Assembly (NCBI RefSeq): GCF_032854445.1
Contig: NC_088300.1
Coordinates: forward strand, 45,050,984 to 45,114,983
Direction of reading: 5' to 3'
Origin: Liolophura sinensis
Taxonomy: Eukaryota; Mollusca; Polyplacophora; Chitonida; Chitonidae
DNA length: 64,000 bases
Shown: positions 34,912 to 45,109 of the stretch, piece after piece
Position numbering within the stretch: position 1 is the first letter of the stretch
Layout: every line of letters starts with the position of its first letter
The notes under the pieces: generated by a model
Told to the model about the DNA's origin: nothing
Databases searched by the model: none
The model's input: only the letters and a program-made list of their open reading frames with translations
Position numbers and translations under genes: made by a program

Positions 34912-35110
34912 GACGCTTCAGTGGCCTAATTGTTAAAGTGTCTACCTCGAAGTAGGCAGACATGGAGATCAAACCCAATTCAGGTCATACCAAAGACTTC
35001 AAAAATGGTACTTGCTGCTGCCTTGCTTGACACTCAGCAGTGAGAGGATAGTGCAAGAAAATATGAATGGTTGGCCAGATGTTAATATAATGTGACTGGG
35101 CAGGGTGTCA
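34912..35110 (+). mobile_element. SINE family B, head and body
   Basis: The tRNA-like head reads GCTTCAGTGGCCTAATTGTT, then AAAGTGTCTACCTCGAAGTA (box A region) and GGAGATCAAACCCAATTCAG (box B). The body CTTGACACTCAGCAGTGAGA, GTTAATATAATGTGACTGGG and GGGTGTCAGATGTAAAC follows. The 3' end is missing. This copy best defines the head of the family. Confidence 0.85.
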
Positions 35111-35476
35111 GATGTAAACCGCTATTTCATGTAGATAGTATTATCCACTTGAGTATTTCTTGAGAACTCAGTATTAAAAAAAACTATTGATAAATGTACA
35201 TGTACTTAGCACTGGTTAGTAACTCTAGAAACAACACAGAATCTGTTATCTTTAGTCAGTGCACTGGATCTCTATTAAGTGTACCTGTCCATATTACCCG
35301 ATTAGTGCTATTAACCATCAGCCTTGTTGCATCTAACTTGATTTTATACCATGATTAACGCCATCCAATTACCAAGGAAGATTTGTTTTGGTCTTTTATC
35401 CTTGAACCAACTGTGGTTTGTCAGATATTGACATTGCTGAGTCAGTGTTTACTTTAATGATCCAGTAAATATTTGT

Positions 35477-38370
35477 CTGCTGCTGATAGTGTCCATTTAC
35501 TGGTGACACTGTTCACATGCTGATGATATCAACAACCTACTTCATGGTACTGTCCATGTGCAGCTGATACTGTCTACATGATGGGGATACTGTCCACAGG
35601 AGGTCCAGTTTCTGTTGTCTTGTGTGTAGCCAAAAAATACATTCACTGTCCACATGCTGGTGATGTCAACATCATACAGGAGATACTGTCCATGTTCTGC
35701 TGATACTGTCCACATTCTGGTCATACTCTCTACGTGCTGCTGATACCGTCCATTTCCTGGTAATACTGTTTACATGCTTGTAACACTGTCTACATACATG
35801 TGATACTGTCCACATTCTGCTGATACTGTCCACATCTTGCTGATACTGTCCATTTACTGTTGACACTGTCCATTTACTAGAAAACACATTCACTGTCCAC
35901 ATGCTGGTGATATCAACATCATACAGGAGATACTGTCCATGTTCTGCTGATACTGTCCACATTCTGGTCATACTCTCTATATGCTGCTGATACCGTCCAT
36001 TTCCTGGTGATACTGTTTACATGCTTGTAACACTGTCTACATACATGTGATACTGTCCACATTTTGCTGATACTGTCCACATTCTGCTGATACTGTCCAC
36101 ATCTTGCTGATTCTGTCCATTTACTGTTGACACTGTCCATTTACTAGAAAATACATTCACTGTCCACATGCTGGTGATATCAACATCATACAGGAGATAC
36201 TGTCCATGTTCTGCTGATACTGTCCACATTCTGGTCATACTCTCTACGTGCTGCTGATACTGTCCATTTCCTGGTGATACTGTCCATTTCCTGGTGATAT
36301 TGTTTACATGCTTGTGACACTGTCTACATACATGTGATACTGTCCACATTCTGCTGATACTCTCCACATTCTGCTGATACTGTCCACATCATGCTGATAT
36401 TGTCCATTTACTGGTGGCATTGTCCATTTACTAGAAAATACATTCACTGGCCACATGCTGGTGATGTCAACATCATACAGAAGATACTGTCCATGTTCTG
36501 CTGATACTGTCCACATTTTGGTCATACTCTCTACGTGCTGCTGATACCGTCCATTTCCTGGTGATACAGTCCATTTCCTGGTGATATTGTTTACATGCTT
36601 GTGACACTGTCTACATACATGTGATACTGTCCACATTCTGCTGATACTCTCCACATTCTGCTGATACTGTCCACATCTTGCTGATATTGTCCATTTACTG
36701 GTGGCATTGTCCATTTACTAGAAAATACATTCACTGGCCACATGCTGGTGATGTCAACATCATACAGGAGATACTGTCCATGTTCTGCTGATACTGCCCA
36801 CATTCTGGTCATACTCTCTATATGCTGCTGATACTGTCCATTTCCTGGTGATACTGTCCATTTCCTGGTGATACTGTTTACATGCTTGTGACACTGTCTA
36901 CATACATGTGATACTGTCCACATTCTGCTGATACTCTCCACATTCTGTTGATACTCTCTACATGCTGCTGATACTGTCCACATCATGCTGATATTGTCCA
37001 TTTACTGGTGGCATTGTCCATTTACTAGAAAACACATTCACTGTCCACATGCTGGTGATATCAACATCATACAGGAGATACTGTCCATGTTCTGCTGATA
37101 CTGTCCACATTGTGGTCATACTCTCTACATGCTGCTGATACTGTCCATTTCCTGGTGATACAGTCCATTTCCTACTGTGATACTGTTTACATGCTTGTAA
37201 CACTGTCTACATACATGTGATACTGTCCACATTCTGCTGATACTCTCCACATTCTGCTGATACTGTCCACATCTTGCTGATATTGTCCATTTACTGGTGG
37301 CATTGTCCATTTACTAGAAAATACATTCACTGGCCACATGCTGGTGATGTCAACATCATACAGGAGATACTGTCCATGTTCTGCTGATACTGTCCACATT
37401 CTGGTCATACTCTCTATATGCTGCTGATACTGTCCATTTCCTGGTGATACTGTCCATTTCCTGGTGATATTGTTTACATGCTTGTGACACTGTCTACATA
37501 CATGTGATACTGTCCACATTCTGCTGATACTCTCCACATTCTGTTGATACTCTCTACATGCTGCTGATACTGTCCACATCATGCTGATATTGTCCATTTA
37601 CTGGTGGCATTGTCCATTTACTAGAAAACACATTCACTGTCCACATGCTGGTGATATCAACATCATACAGGAGATACTGTCCATGTTCTGCTGATACTGT
37701 CCACATTCTGGTTATACTCTCTATATGCTGCTGATACTGTCCATTTAGTGGTGATACTGTCCATTTCCTGGTGATACTGTTTACATGCTTGTGACACTGT
37801 CTACATACATGTGCTACTGTCCACATTCTGCTGATACTCTCCACATTCTGTTGATACTCTCTACATGCTGCTGATACTGTCCACATCATGCTGATATTGT
37901 CCATTTACTGGTGGCATTGTCCATTTACTAGAAAACACATTCACTGTCCACATGCTGGTGATATCAACATCATACAGGAGATACTGTCCATGTTCTGCTG
38001 ATACTGTCCACATTCTGGTTATACTCTCTATATGCTGCTGATACTGTCCATTTAGTGGTGATACTGTCCATTTCCTGGTGATACTGTTTACATGCTTGTG
38101 ACACTGTCTACATACATGTGATACTGTCCACATTCTGCTGATACTCTCCACATTCTGTTGATACTCTCTACATGCTGCTGATACTGTCCATTTATTGGTG
38201 ATATTAACAACATACAGGTGATACCGTCCACGTGCTGCTGATATTGTCCATTTACTGGTGATACTGCCTACATGCTGGTGATACAGTTTACATGCTAGCT
38301 AGTGATACTGTCCACATTCTGCAGATACTGTCCACATTTTGATGAAACTATCCACATTCCTGTGATGCTG
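35477..38370. repeat. Compound satellite, part 1: 20 bp monomers in 247-307 bp higher-order units
   Basis: The monomer is CTGCTGATACTGTCCACATT and variants (TTTCCTGGT, TTTACTGGT and similar). A higher-order landmark, ATCATACAGG after TCAAC, occurs at 35671, 35918, 36185, 36472, 36759, 37066, 37355, 37662 and 37969. Spacings are therefore 247, 267, 287, 287, 307, 289, 307 and 307 bp, differing almost exactly by whole 20 bp monomers. Minus-strand frames up to 136 codons are by-products. Confidence 0.95.
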
Positions 38371-39345
38371 CCCACTTTGTGATGTATCGGTGATACTGTC
38401 TATGAGTCCACATGCTGATGTATTGGTGATACTGTCCATGAGTCCACATGCTGATGTATTGGTGGTACTGTTCATGAGTCCACATGCTGATGTATTGGTG
38501 ATACTCTCCATCTGTCCACATGCTGATGTATTGGTGATACTGTCCATGAGTCCACATGATGATGTATTGGTGATACTGTCCATGAGTCCACATGATGATG
38601 TATTGGTGATACTGTCCATATGTCCACATGCTGATGTATTGGTGATACTGTCCATATGTCTACATGCTGATGTATTGGTGGTACTGTCCATGAGTCCACA
38701 TGCTGATGTATTGGTGATACTGTCCATGAGTCCACATGCTGATGTATTGGTGGTACTGTTCATGAGTCCACATGCTGATGTATTGGTGATACTGTCCATG
38801 AGTCCACATGATGATGTATTGGTGATACTGTCCATATGTCCACATGCTGATGTATTGGTGATACTGTCCATATGTCTACATGCTGATGTATTGGTGATAC
38901 TGTCCATATGTCCACATGCTGATGTATTGGTGGTACTGTCCATGAGTCCACATGCTGATGTATTGGTGATACTGTCCATATGTTTACACGCTGATGTATT
39001 GGTGATACTGTCCATGAGTCCACATGCTGATGTATTGGTGGTACTGTCCATGTGTCCACATGCTGATGTATTGGTGATACTGTCCATGAGTCCACATGCT
39101 GATGTATTGGTGGTACTGTCCATCTGTCCACATGCTGATGTATTGGTGATACTGTCCATATGTCCACATGCTGATGTATTGGTGATACTCTCCATCTGTC
39201 CACATGCTGATGTATTGGTGATATTGTCCATATGTCTACATGCTGATGTATTGGTGGTACTCTCAATCTGTCCACATGCTGATGTATTGGTGATACTGTT
39301 CATATGTTTACACGCTAATGTATTGGTGGTACCAGCAGCAGGCTG
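38371..39345. repeat. Compound satellite, part 2: 36 bp x about 27
   Basis: The unit is GATACTGTCCATGAGTCCAC followed by ATGCTGATGTATTGGT, 36 bp. It contains the 20 bp monomer of part 1 with an added TGATGTATTGG segment. As 36 is divisible by three, open frames of 336 (plus) and 390 (minus) codons run through it on both strands. Their highly repetitive, mutually antisense products argue against real proteins. Confidence 0.95.
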
Positions 39346-39444
39346 CATGGTGCAAATGTTGGTGATTCCATCAAAGTGTTGGCTATGTGTATGGCCCTGA
39401 TACTGTGCATCCTCCTGGAAATGCAGCACCTGCCCTGACAATAA
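39345..39444. other. Linker between satellite blocks
   Basis: About 100 bases are not clearly monomeric, with weak traces of the CTGGTGAT word. Confidence 0.5.
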
Positions 39445-39835
39445 AGTCCACATGCTGGTGATAGTATACACATGCTGGTGATATTATCTACATGCTGGTG
39501 AGATTATCCACATTCTGGTGATATTATCCACATGCTGGTGATAATATCCACATGCTGGTGATATTATCCACATGCTGGTGATATTATCTACATGCTGGTG
39601 AGATTATCCACATTCTGGTGATATTATCCACATGCTGGTGATATTATCCACATGCTGGTGATAATATCCACATGCTGGTGATATTATCTACATGCTGGTG
39701 AGATTATCCACATTCTGGTGATATTATCCACATGCTGGTGATATTATCCACATGATGGTGATATTATCCACATGCTGGTGATATTATCCACATGCTGGTG
39801 ATATTATGCACATGCCGGTAATACAGCCAGTGATC
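39445..39835. repeat. Compound satellite, part 3: 20 bp x about 19 in 100 bp units
   Basis: The monomer is CACATGCTGGTGATATTATC, 20 bp. The variant AGATTATCCACATTCTGG starts at 39501, 39601 and 39701, so five-monomer (100 bp) blocks were duplicated. It is related to part 1 by the shared CACATGCTGGTGATA core. Confidence 0.95.
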
Positions 39836-39975
39836 TTAAAAAATTATTGTTGACCCTAGGCAGCTGTTCCAAACTTACCAGGACCATCAGACCAAAGAAC
39901 TCCGTGTACACGAGGGTTAAAAATCTATGTTATGAAAATAAAAGAATAGATATTATTGAAAGCTTTAATAATTAC

Positions 39976-40320
39976 ATGTATGCATGCCTTATGATATCCA
40001 TATTGTACGAGAGATCTGATGAGATCCCAGGTGCTCAGACATTTTTGGGCCTCATGATGAAACCAATTTGCTGGTTTTATGTTTTCCCTGAAAGCAAAAC
40101 TTTTTCTTTACGCAAACCCTCTGATGCAAACAACCAGGATAAGCCAAGCAGTTCAGACAACACTGAGGACATTTTGACGCAACTGACTGAGAACTATGAT
40201 TGGGAAGGTGATGGGAATTGGTGCAATGTTGTTGGTTTAAATTATGAATCTTTCAACTGGACCATAGAAAGAAAATATGCAGCCTTTTATTCATCAGAAG
40301 AAGTCTTGATCACCTGCTAA
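39976..40320 (+). CDS. Uncertain open reading frame, 114 codons
   Basis: The frame immediately follows the satellite. From the first ATG at 39976 it runs 114 codons to a TAA at 40318. It is also open for another 43 codons upstream, without an ATG. Composition is less biased than in the repeat-derived frames: the last third reads DNTEDILTQLTENYDWEGDG and then an aromatic-rich end. There is no recognised domain, no second family member in the window, and no splice acceptor obviously joining it to another exon. By length alone one such frame could arise by chance in 64 kb of AT-rich DNA. It could also be a remnant of a mobile-element gene. Low confidence. Confidence 0.2.
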   Translation: MYACLMISILYERSDEIPGAQTFLGLMMKPICWFYVFPESKTFSLRKPSDANNQDKPSSSDNTEDILTQLTENYDWEGDGNWCNVVGLNYESFNWTIERKYAAFYSSEEVLITC

Positions 40321-40399
40321 TTACATATAGACCTAACCTGATTAACTGTCAAAAACATTACTTTGGTGTGTAGAAGCAGAATCCAGTAGTTTTCCTTTT

Positions 40400-40575
40400 T
40401 CTAGCTTGGTATGTCAAAATGCACTTTCCTGAATGACATATAAATTCCATAAAATGATACTTTTGATGTCAACACTTTCATTTGTCAAAATCAGTCAGAC
40501 TCAAGTAATATCTGCTCCTTGAAAAAGGCTAAACTTTTGGTGAAATACAGTACTTTTGTGGAATCATTTAAGGGT
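40400..40575 (+). repeat. Dispersed repeat family E, copy 2
   Basis: CTAGCTTGGTATGTCAAAAT, TGCACTTTCCTGAATGACA, CTTGAAAAAGGCTAAACTTT and GGTGAAATACAGTACTTTT correspond in order to 5615-5830. Confidence 0.55.
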
Positions 40576-42629
40576 ATTCAGTTTGCATAAGGTATAAAAC
40601 ATTAGTTACAGAAATATGTTACTCCCCTGAGATTATCGCATGCAATGTGCAGTGTAAGAGTTACACCAGCTAGGATTTCACTGATCATGTCTGCTCTAAG
40701 TGAAGAATGTTTTAATCATTTCCTGATCAATAACGTGGCCGCCTTCAAATCTGAGCCAAAGTCACAATGAGGTATTTAATGAGAAGATGAGTAGAGTATA
40801 ATGCTGTACTAGCTGTGCTAGATAGCCCATGTGAGATCATTGTCACTGCTGCTGTATCCCCGGTATAATGCATCTGGGAAGAATTTCTGTATTCTACCCC
40901 ATCGAATATGCAGGAGTTTACATGTAATCAGTGGAGGCAATTCACATATGTCATGACTGTCGTCTCTGTGGGATATATCCCCACTTACTGAAATTTTCAG
41001 TTAACAGCTATTGATCGTTGAAACATTGTAAAAAAAAAAAAAAAAAAAAAGATGGAAAGCATAACACAAGTGAATTGGTTTCTGTGACGATAGGTAATTA
41101 GGGGAAGTGCTCATCAGTGAGTCAGATCAAGTGATTATAACAGAAGCCAACATTTGTAATGAAGTGCTCTGATTACAATTGTACCTTCACTGTTGGTATA
41201 AGTAGTCCTTGGGAACATACCAGGTACCACACCTGTACATGCAGTCGATGTTTCATCCTTATATCTCCACAACTTCATGGCATGAGAGGCTTTTTTTGTG
41301 TTCTTATCCGAGTAATACAGTATTCACACTTACCAGACAGGACAAAACATTCACATGCATTATCTATATTTAGAGATGTTTCCACGTTATGAGGTATTTT
41401 TCTGCCTATAGACTCTTGAATTATTCCAGGCTAACCATAATTTCTGCTGTAATTCTGGCATTGTCCCAGACGCCTGTGCTATTTCCCAAGGGCATGTGTT
41501 GCAGCTGGCTTATGTAAGAGCACTAGGTTGGTTGATTTCTCCTATACAAGGTGCCTTTTCCTGACAAAAGTTCCTTGTCCTGTACAGTGTTCCTTACCAT
41601 GTTAGAAGATCATTGTCCAGTGTTTATTGTCCCATATTAAAAGGTTCTTTGTCCTGTAAAAGTTTCTTAAGTCCAGTAAAAAAGCTCCTAACCATTTATA
41701 GGGAACATGTACTTGTCTGCATCATGACTTGAAAACCATACACCCACATGAGGTGTCAAATTTCTGTAAACAAACAAACAACAAAAAAAAAATAATTGAT
41801 TTATCATTTGCCCAGAGTTATTCTTGATTGTATGTTTAAGTCATCATTGCCGTCTGTGTTGGGATTTAGAGTGTTGATGAGATGAGGCTCTGTTTTAATT
41901 CATTGACAGGACTGGAGGCTTATTTCTGCTCATTGGGTAATCCTCCGTAGGTCAAAGCTTCAAGCCTACTCCAGTGTTTCCAATCGATCCTCAGCCAGGC
42001 AGCAATGTTTACCACTGTTCTATCCTGCTAACTGACTTGAAAGCAAGATTATATTTACCAGGAACTCTCTATCTGCTGAAGTAAATGGGTATTGACCTAC
42101 ATGTAGCATTGGACTCACATTGAGTGTGTAGTTCACTTCAGATTGATGTTGTTTGCGACTTGTGTCGTGTGATTCCATTCGTGTTCCTTTTTTTACATGT
42201 ATATGTAGCTGCGTTCGTGACTTCATCAAATTCTCCATATTTTTATCTTTGGACAAATGAACATGTTGCATTGGTAGTTGATTTTTGTTAAAAGTCATCT
42301 GGAATTGTTGATGGGTTCATTAACCAAAGATATTGCATTATTAACACTGTTGACAAGGAATACATTGGACATAGCCTGTTGACAAGCCAATTTTTATTTT
42401 CATGTGTGAAAATGTTGAGGAATTGGGCTATATTGGATAGGACTGTTGAATTGAGGAGAGACTCTGCTGGTCAGACATATTGCATGTTTTTTGTGAAGCT
42501 TCAGTTTTGGAGAAAGCCAATGTGTATGCGCACGTTGCATTGTTGAGGTAGAGCTTTAGATAGGCTTGATAGTATACTGTGACAGTTTTAAGCTCACATG
42601 CTTCACTTTTAACTCATTTCTAAATATAA
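40576..42629. other. Non-coding stretch with degenerate short repeats
   Basis: At about 41545-41700 there are degenerate repeats of TTCCTTGTCCTGTACAGTG / TTCTTTGTCCTGTAAAAGT type with spacing of roughly 25-40. An A-run of about 20 lies at 41030-41050. No supported gene. Confidence 0.45.
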
Positions 42630-43080
42630 GCAGGAGCCTCCGTGTCTGAGGTGGTTAGCATGTAGAAGCGGACCTGTCCCGATAGCACAGGTGGTAGAGT
42701 GTCCGCATCGGGAGCAGTAGATCTAGGTTCAGTCCTGGTTTAAGTCACACCTAAGACTTGGCGTTCAGCATGAAGGGGATAGTGCATCGACTGGTTGACC
42801 TATATCAGTATAATGGCTCGGGTGGGTGGCTTACTTGCCTTTGGTAAGGCATCTCAGTAAAGCAGCACTAGATAAAAGATTAGTGGAATCCATCCTTTAC
42901 ATGCATTCTAAGGATTCCTTTGTCGTCATATGACTGAAAAATTGTTAAGTATGACGGTAAACCCCCAAGCACTCACTCACTCAATGCATCAGCTGTGAGT
43001 TCAAGTCCAGCTCATGCTGGCTTTAATACTCTCTGGCTGTACAAAGGTTTGCCAGCAGCATATAAGTGAAACATTCCTTA
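42630..43080 (+). mobile_element. SINE family A interrupted by a SINE C
   Basis: The head GAGCCTCCGTGTCTGAGGTG and GTTAGCATGTAGAAGCG lies at 42630-42668. The box B part (TGTGAGTTCAAGTCCAGCTC) and TGCTGGCTT resume at 42983 and run to about 43080, ending in a shortened GCATATAAGTGAAACATTCC. The SINE C between them splits the element near the end of its tRNA-like head. Confidence 0.8.
42669..42982 (+). mobile_element. SINE family C, full length, nested in SINE A
   Basis: The head CCTGTCCCGATAGCACAGGT, then GGTAGAGTGTCCGCATCGGG (box A region) and AGGTTCAGTCCTGGTTT (box B). The body is GGCGTTCAGCATGAAGGGG, CAGTATAATGGCTCGGGTG and CGTCATATGACTGAAAAATT. The tail is AAGTATGACGGTAAACCCCC plus (ACTC)n. 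This is the only complete head of family C in the window. Compared with 28893-29229, about 20 bases of the body (between CCTAAGACTT and GGCGTTC) and about 20 more around ATCC/ACATGC are missing. Confidence 0.93.
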
Positions 43081-44710
43081 TAATTTTATATTTGCATTAT
43101 TGTTCCTTCAGGGGATACATGTACCGAAGTCCTTCTATAATTTCCTTCTCAGGTATCGAGACCATTGAAATTATTAGTTCAAAGAATGAAGCCTCAAGAT
43201 TTTGCTTACCGGACAGAAGGACTTGCACTGATGATGGTTTTTGACCTGGTGACAAATCCCGGAGCCTCAGTGCAGTGACTGTGTGTTATGTGCTGTAACA
43301 TAGTCATTACTGGTAATGCAGTGTTGCATTAAGCCGAAACTCCTCAGGAATCTTGCACAAATCAAAGACTTACAAAACTACTTTCAGTGGGATAAAAATT
43401 CAGGCATGAATAGCCTCTGGCAAGTGATCAAATTAAAACTCATCCTGTTTGTTCAGCACACTAAAATGACAACTGTTTCATCATACAGTTCTAACACACA
43501 TGAAGCCTTTCTCAGGGTATGCATTTTACACTGAAGTTGATTTATTTTTCAACAAAGAACTAGCGTAAATCTGTAGTAAAATGAACTTTCCTGTTGTAGA
43601 GATTAAAGTTTCCGGCTTTTTTTCTTACAAGAGGGTTCTGTTCAGGCACATGTAAGCCTAATCAGAAAGAAAAGATAAAAAGAGGTCACCTTTTTTTTGC
43701 CAGTGTAATGTTTTAAGCAAGCAGCCATTGGCCACACATTTACCCGTTTTCTGGTAGATTGGCTGCCTAGGAGGAGTGTAATCAGTTTGAAGCGTTGGTT
43801 TATGTCAAACACTGGTATTAAATATTATTACTCTCCCTGTCCTAATACTTCACATGACTGCAAGTTGCGATTTCTGTAAATATTGACTCTGATAATCGCG
43901 TCTGCTGACCCGTAATCCGTTGCCTTTCATGTTTTTGTCCGCCAGTTCCGGGTATTACAGGCCTCTTTGCTCATGTCATCTGGGTAATAGGATGTGTTCT
44001 GCTATACACCTGGGTACCTAGGAGGACTGTCCAGCTAACGAGCTATCAGCTACGAGTGCCCCTTTCCCGCCAGCTCTTAACGGCGCAGCGGTTCTCAGAT
44101 CTAGCCAGGACCACCTGCGGCTGTGACTTGGGCACAGGGGCCGTAATCATCTGGCTTAAGCGGGTTCCTCCTTACCATGGAGATGAGCATAGAGTAACTC
44201 AGGATGACAGAACCCCTGGTCTTCTGTTCATAGTCAAGTGTGCCGTAATGGCATGCTGACATAGAAGGGCAAAGCATACGTACATGTGCATTTCCTACTG
44301 TGGGTGAAAGGGAAATTTGGCCCTAGAGATCAGTGTCTCCTTTGACCATTTGTCAGTATCAATTTAATACCTTTGCTTCTCTGAAAAATGATCTCTTGAA
44401 TAGACTGATATGGTTTGACAGTGTTTGATTTTCATGAACTCTACAGGGGTGCCAACTATTAATAAGATCAGCGGTTAATTTGCAGCCAGTATCAAAATAC
44501 AATTTTATCGTCTTCAGGTGCATGGATCCTTCTGATACTATACCAGAGCATAGCAGAACAGAGTAAATTATTGCAGATGTTTGGATACAGGAAAGACCAT
44601 GGATGTAAATGTACACTATTCTTGTTAAATAGATCACCTTAAATTCCCTGCCGTTAAAAGAACCATTCTGACTTGACCAGGATTTGTGTTTTTTACACAT
44701 ATACGGATAC
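43081..44710. other. Non-coding stretch with a GC-richer block
   Basis: The part at about 43920-44250 is noticeably richer in G and C and in CpG than its surroundings (for example CAGCTCTTAACGGCGCAGCG) and contains a 67-codon frame. No splice-site pair supports an exon. It could be a conserved regulatory element or an unrecognised exon. Confidence 0.35.
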
Positions 44711-44722
44711 ATGTAGAAAATA

Positions 44723-44996
44723 TTTATTTATTTATTTATTTATTTATTTGATTGGTGTTTATATGAGTATGCCGTTCTCAAGAATAGTTCTATACAATGG
44801 TGGCCAGCATTATGGTGGGAGGAAACCGGGCAGAGCCTGGGGGAAGCCCACGACCATCCGCAGGTACCTGGCAGACCTTCACACATACAGCTGGAAAGGA
44901 AGCCAACATAAGCTGGACTTGAACTCACAGCGACCGCATTGGTGAGAGGCTCCTGGATCATAATGCTGCACTAGTGCACTGACCAACTCATCCCCT
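44723..44996 (-). mobile_element. SINE family A, full length, perfect 12 bp duplication
   Basis: A (TTTA)n tail, TTGATTGGTGTTTATATGAG, GGTGGCCAGCATTATGGTGG, AGGAAGCCAACATAAGCTGG, TTGAACTCACAGCGACCGCA and TGCACTAGTGCACTGACCAA form a complete element including the tRNA head. ATGTAGAAAATA at 44711-44722 recurs at 44997-45008. Confidence 0.95.
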
Positions 44997-45054
44997 ATGT
45001 AGAAAATAAATTTCAACCCTCTACTTGACTACAGTTATCTATACTTTCAACACC

Positions 45055-45105
45055 ATTCTAAATACGATGTTAAACCCCAAGCACTCACTCATCAATTCTA
45101 AATAT
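45055..45105 (+). mobile_element. SINE B/C tail-only insertion
   Basis: Only ACGATGTTAAACCCCAAGCA plus CTCACTC is present, flanked by ATTCTAAATACGA (45055) and ATTCTAAATATGA (about 45095). These near-identical words look like a target-site duplication. This would be an extreme 5' truncation leaving about 30 bases. Confidence 0.55.
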
Positions 45106-45109
45106 GAAG

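Noticed and set aside
35542-38151. Series of 60-136 codon minus-strand frames (QYQQNVDSISRMWTVS-like)
   Set aside because: They are products of the 20 bp satellite monomers and are broken at every higher-order unit boundary.
38299-39471. 390-codon minus-strand and 336-codon plus-strand open frames
   Set aside because: Both run through the same 36 bp array on opposite strands. They have no start context or splice signals, and the products are simple repeats.
35477-39835. CRISPR-like array
   Set aside because: The repeats are contiguous, with no unique spacers of constant length. The DNA is eukaryotic and carries no cas genes.
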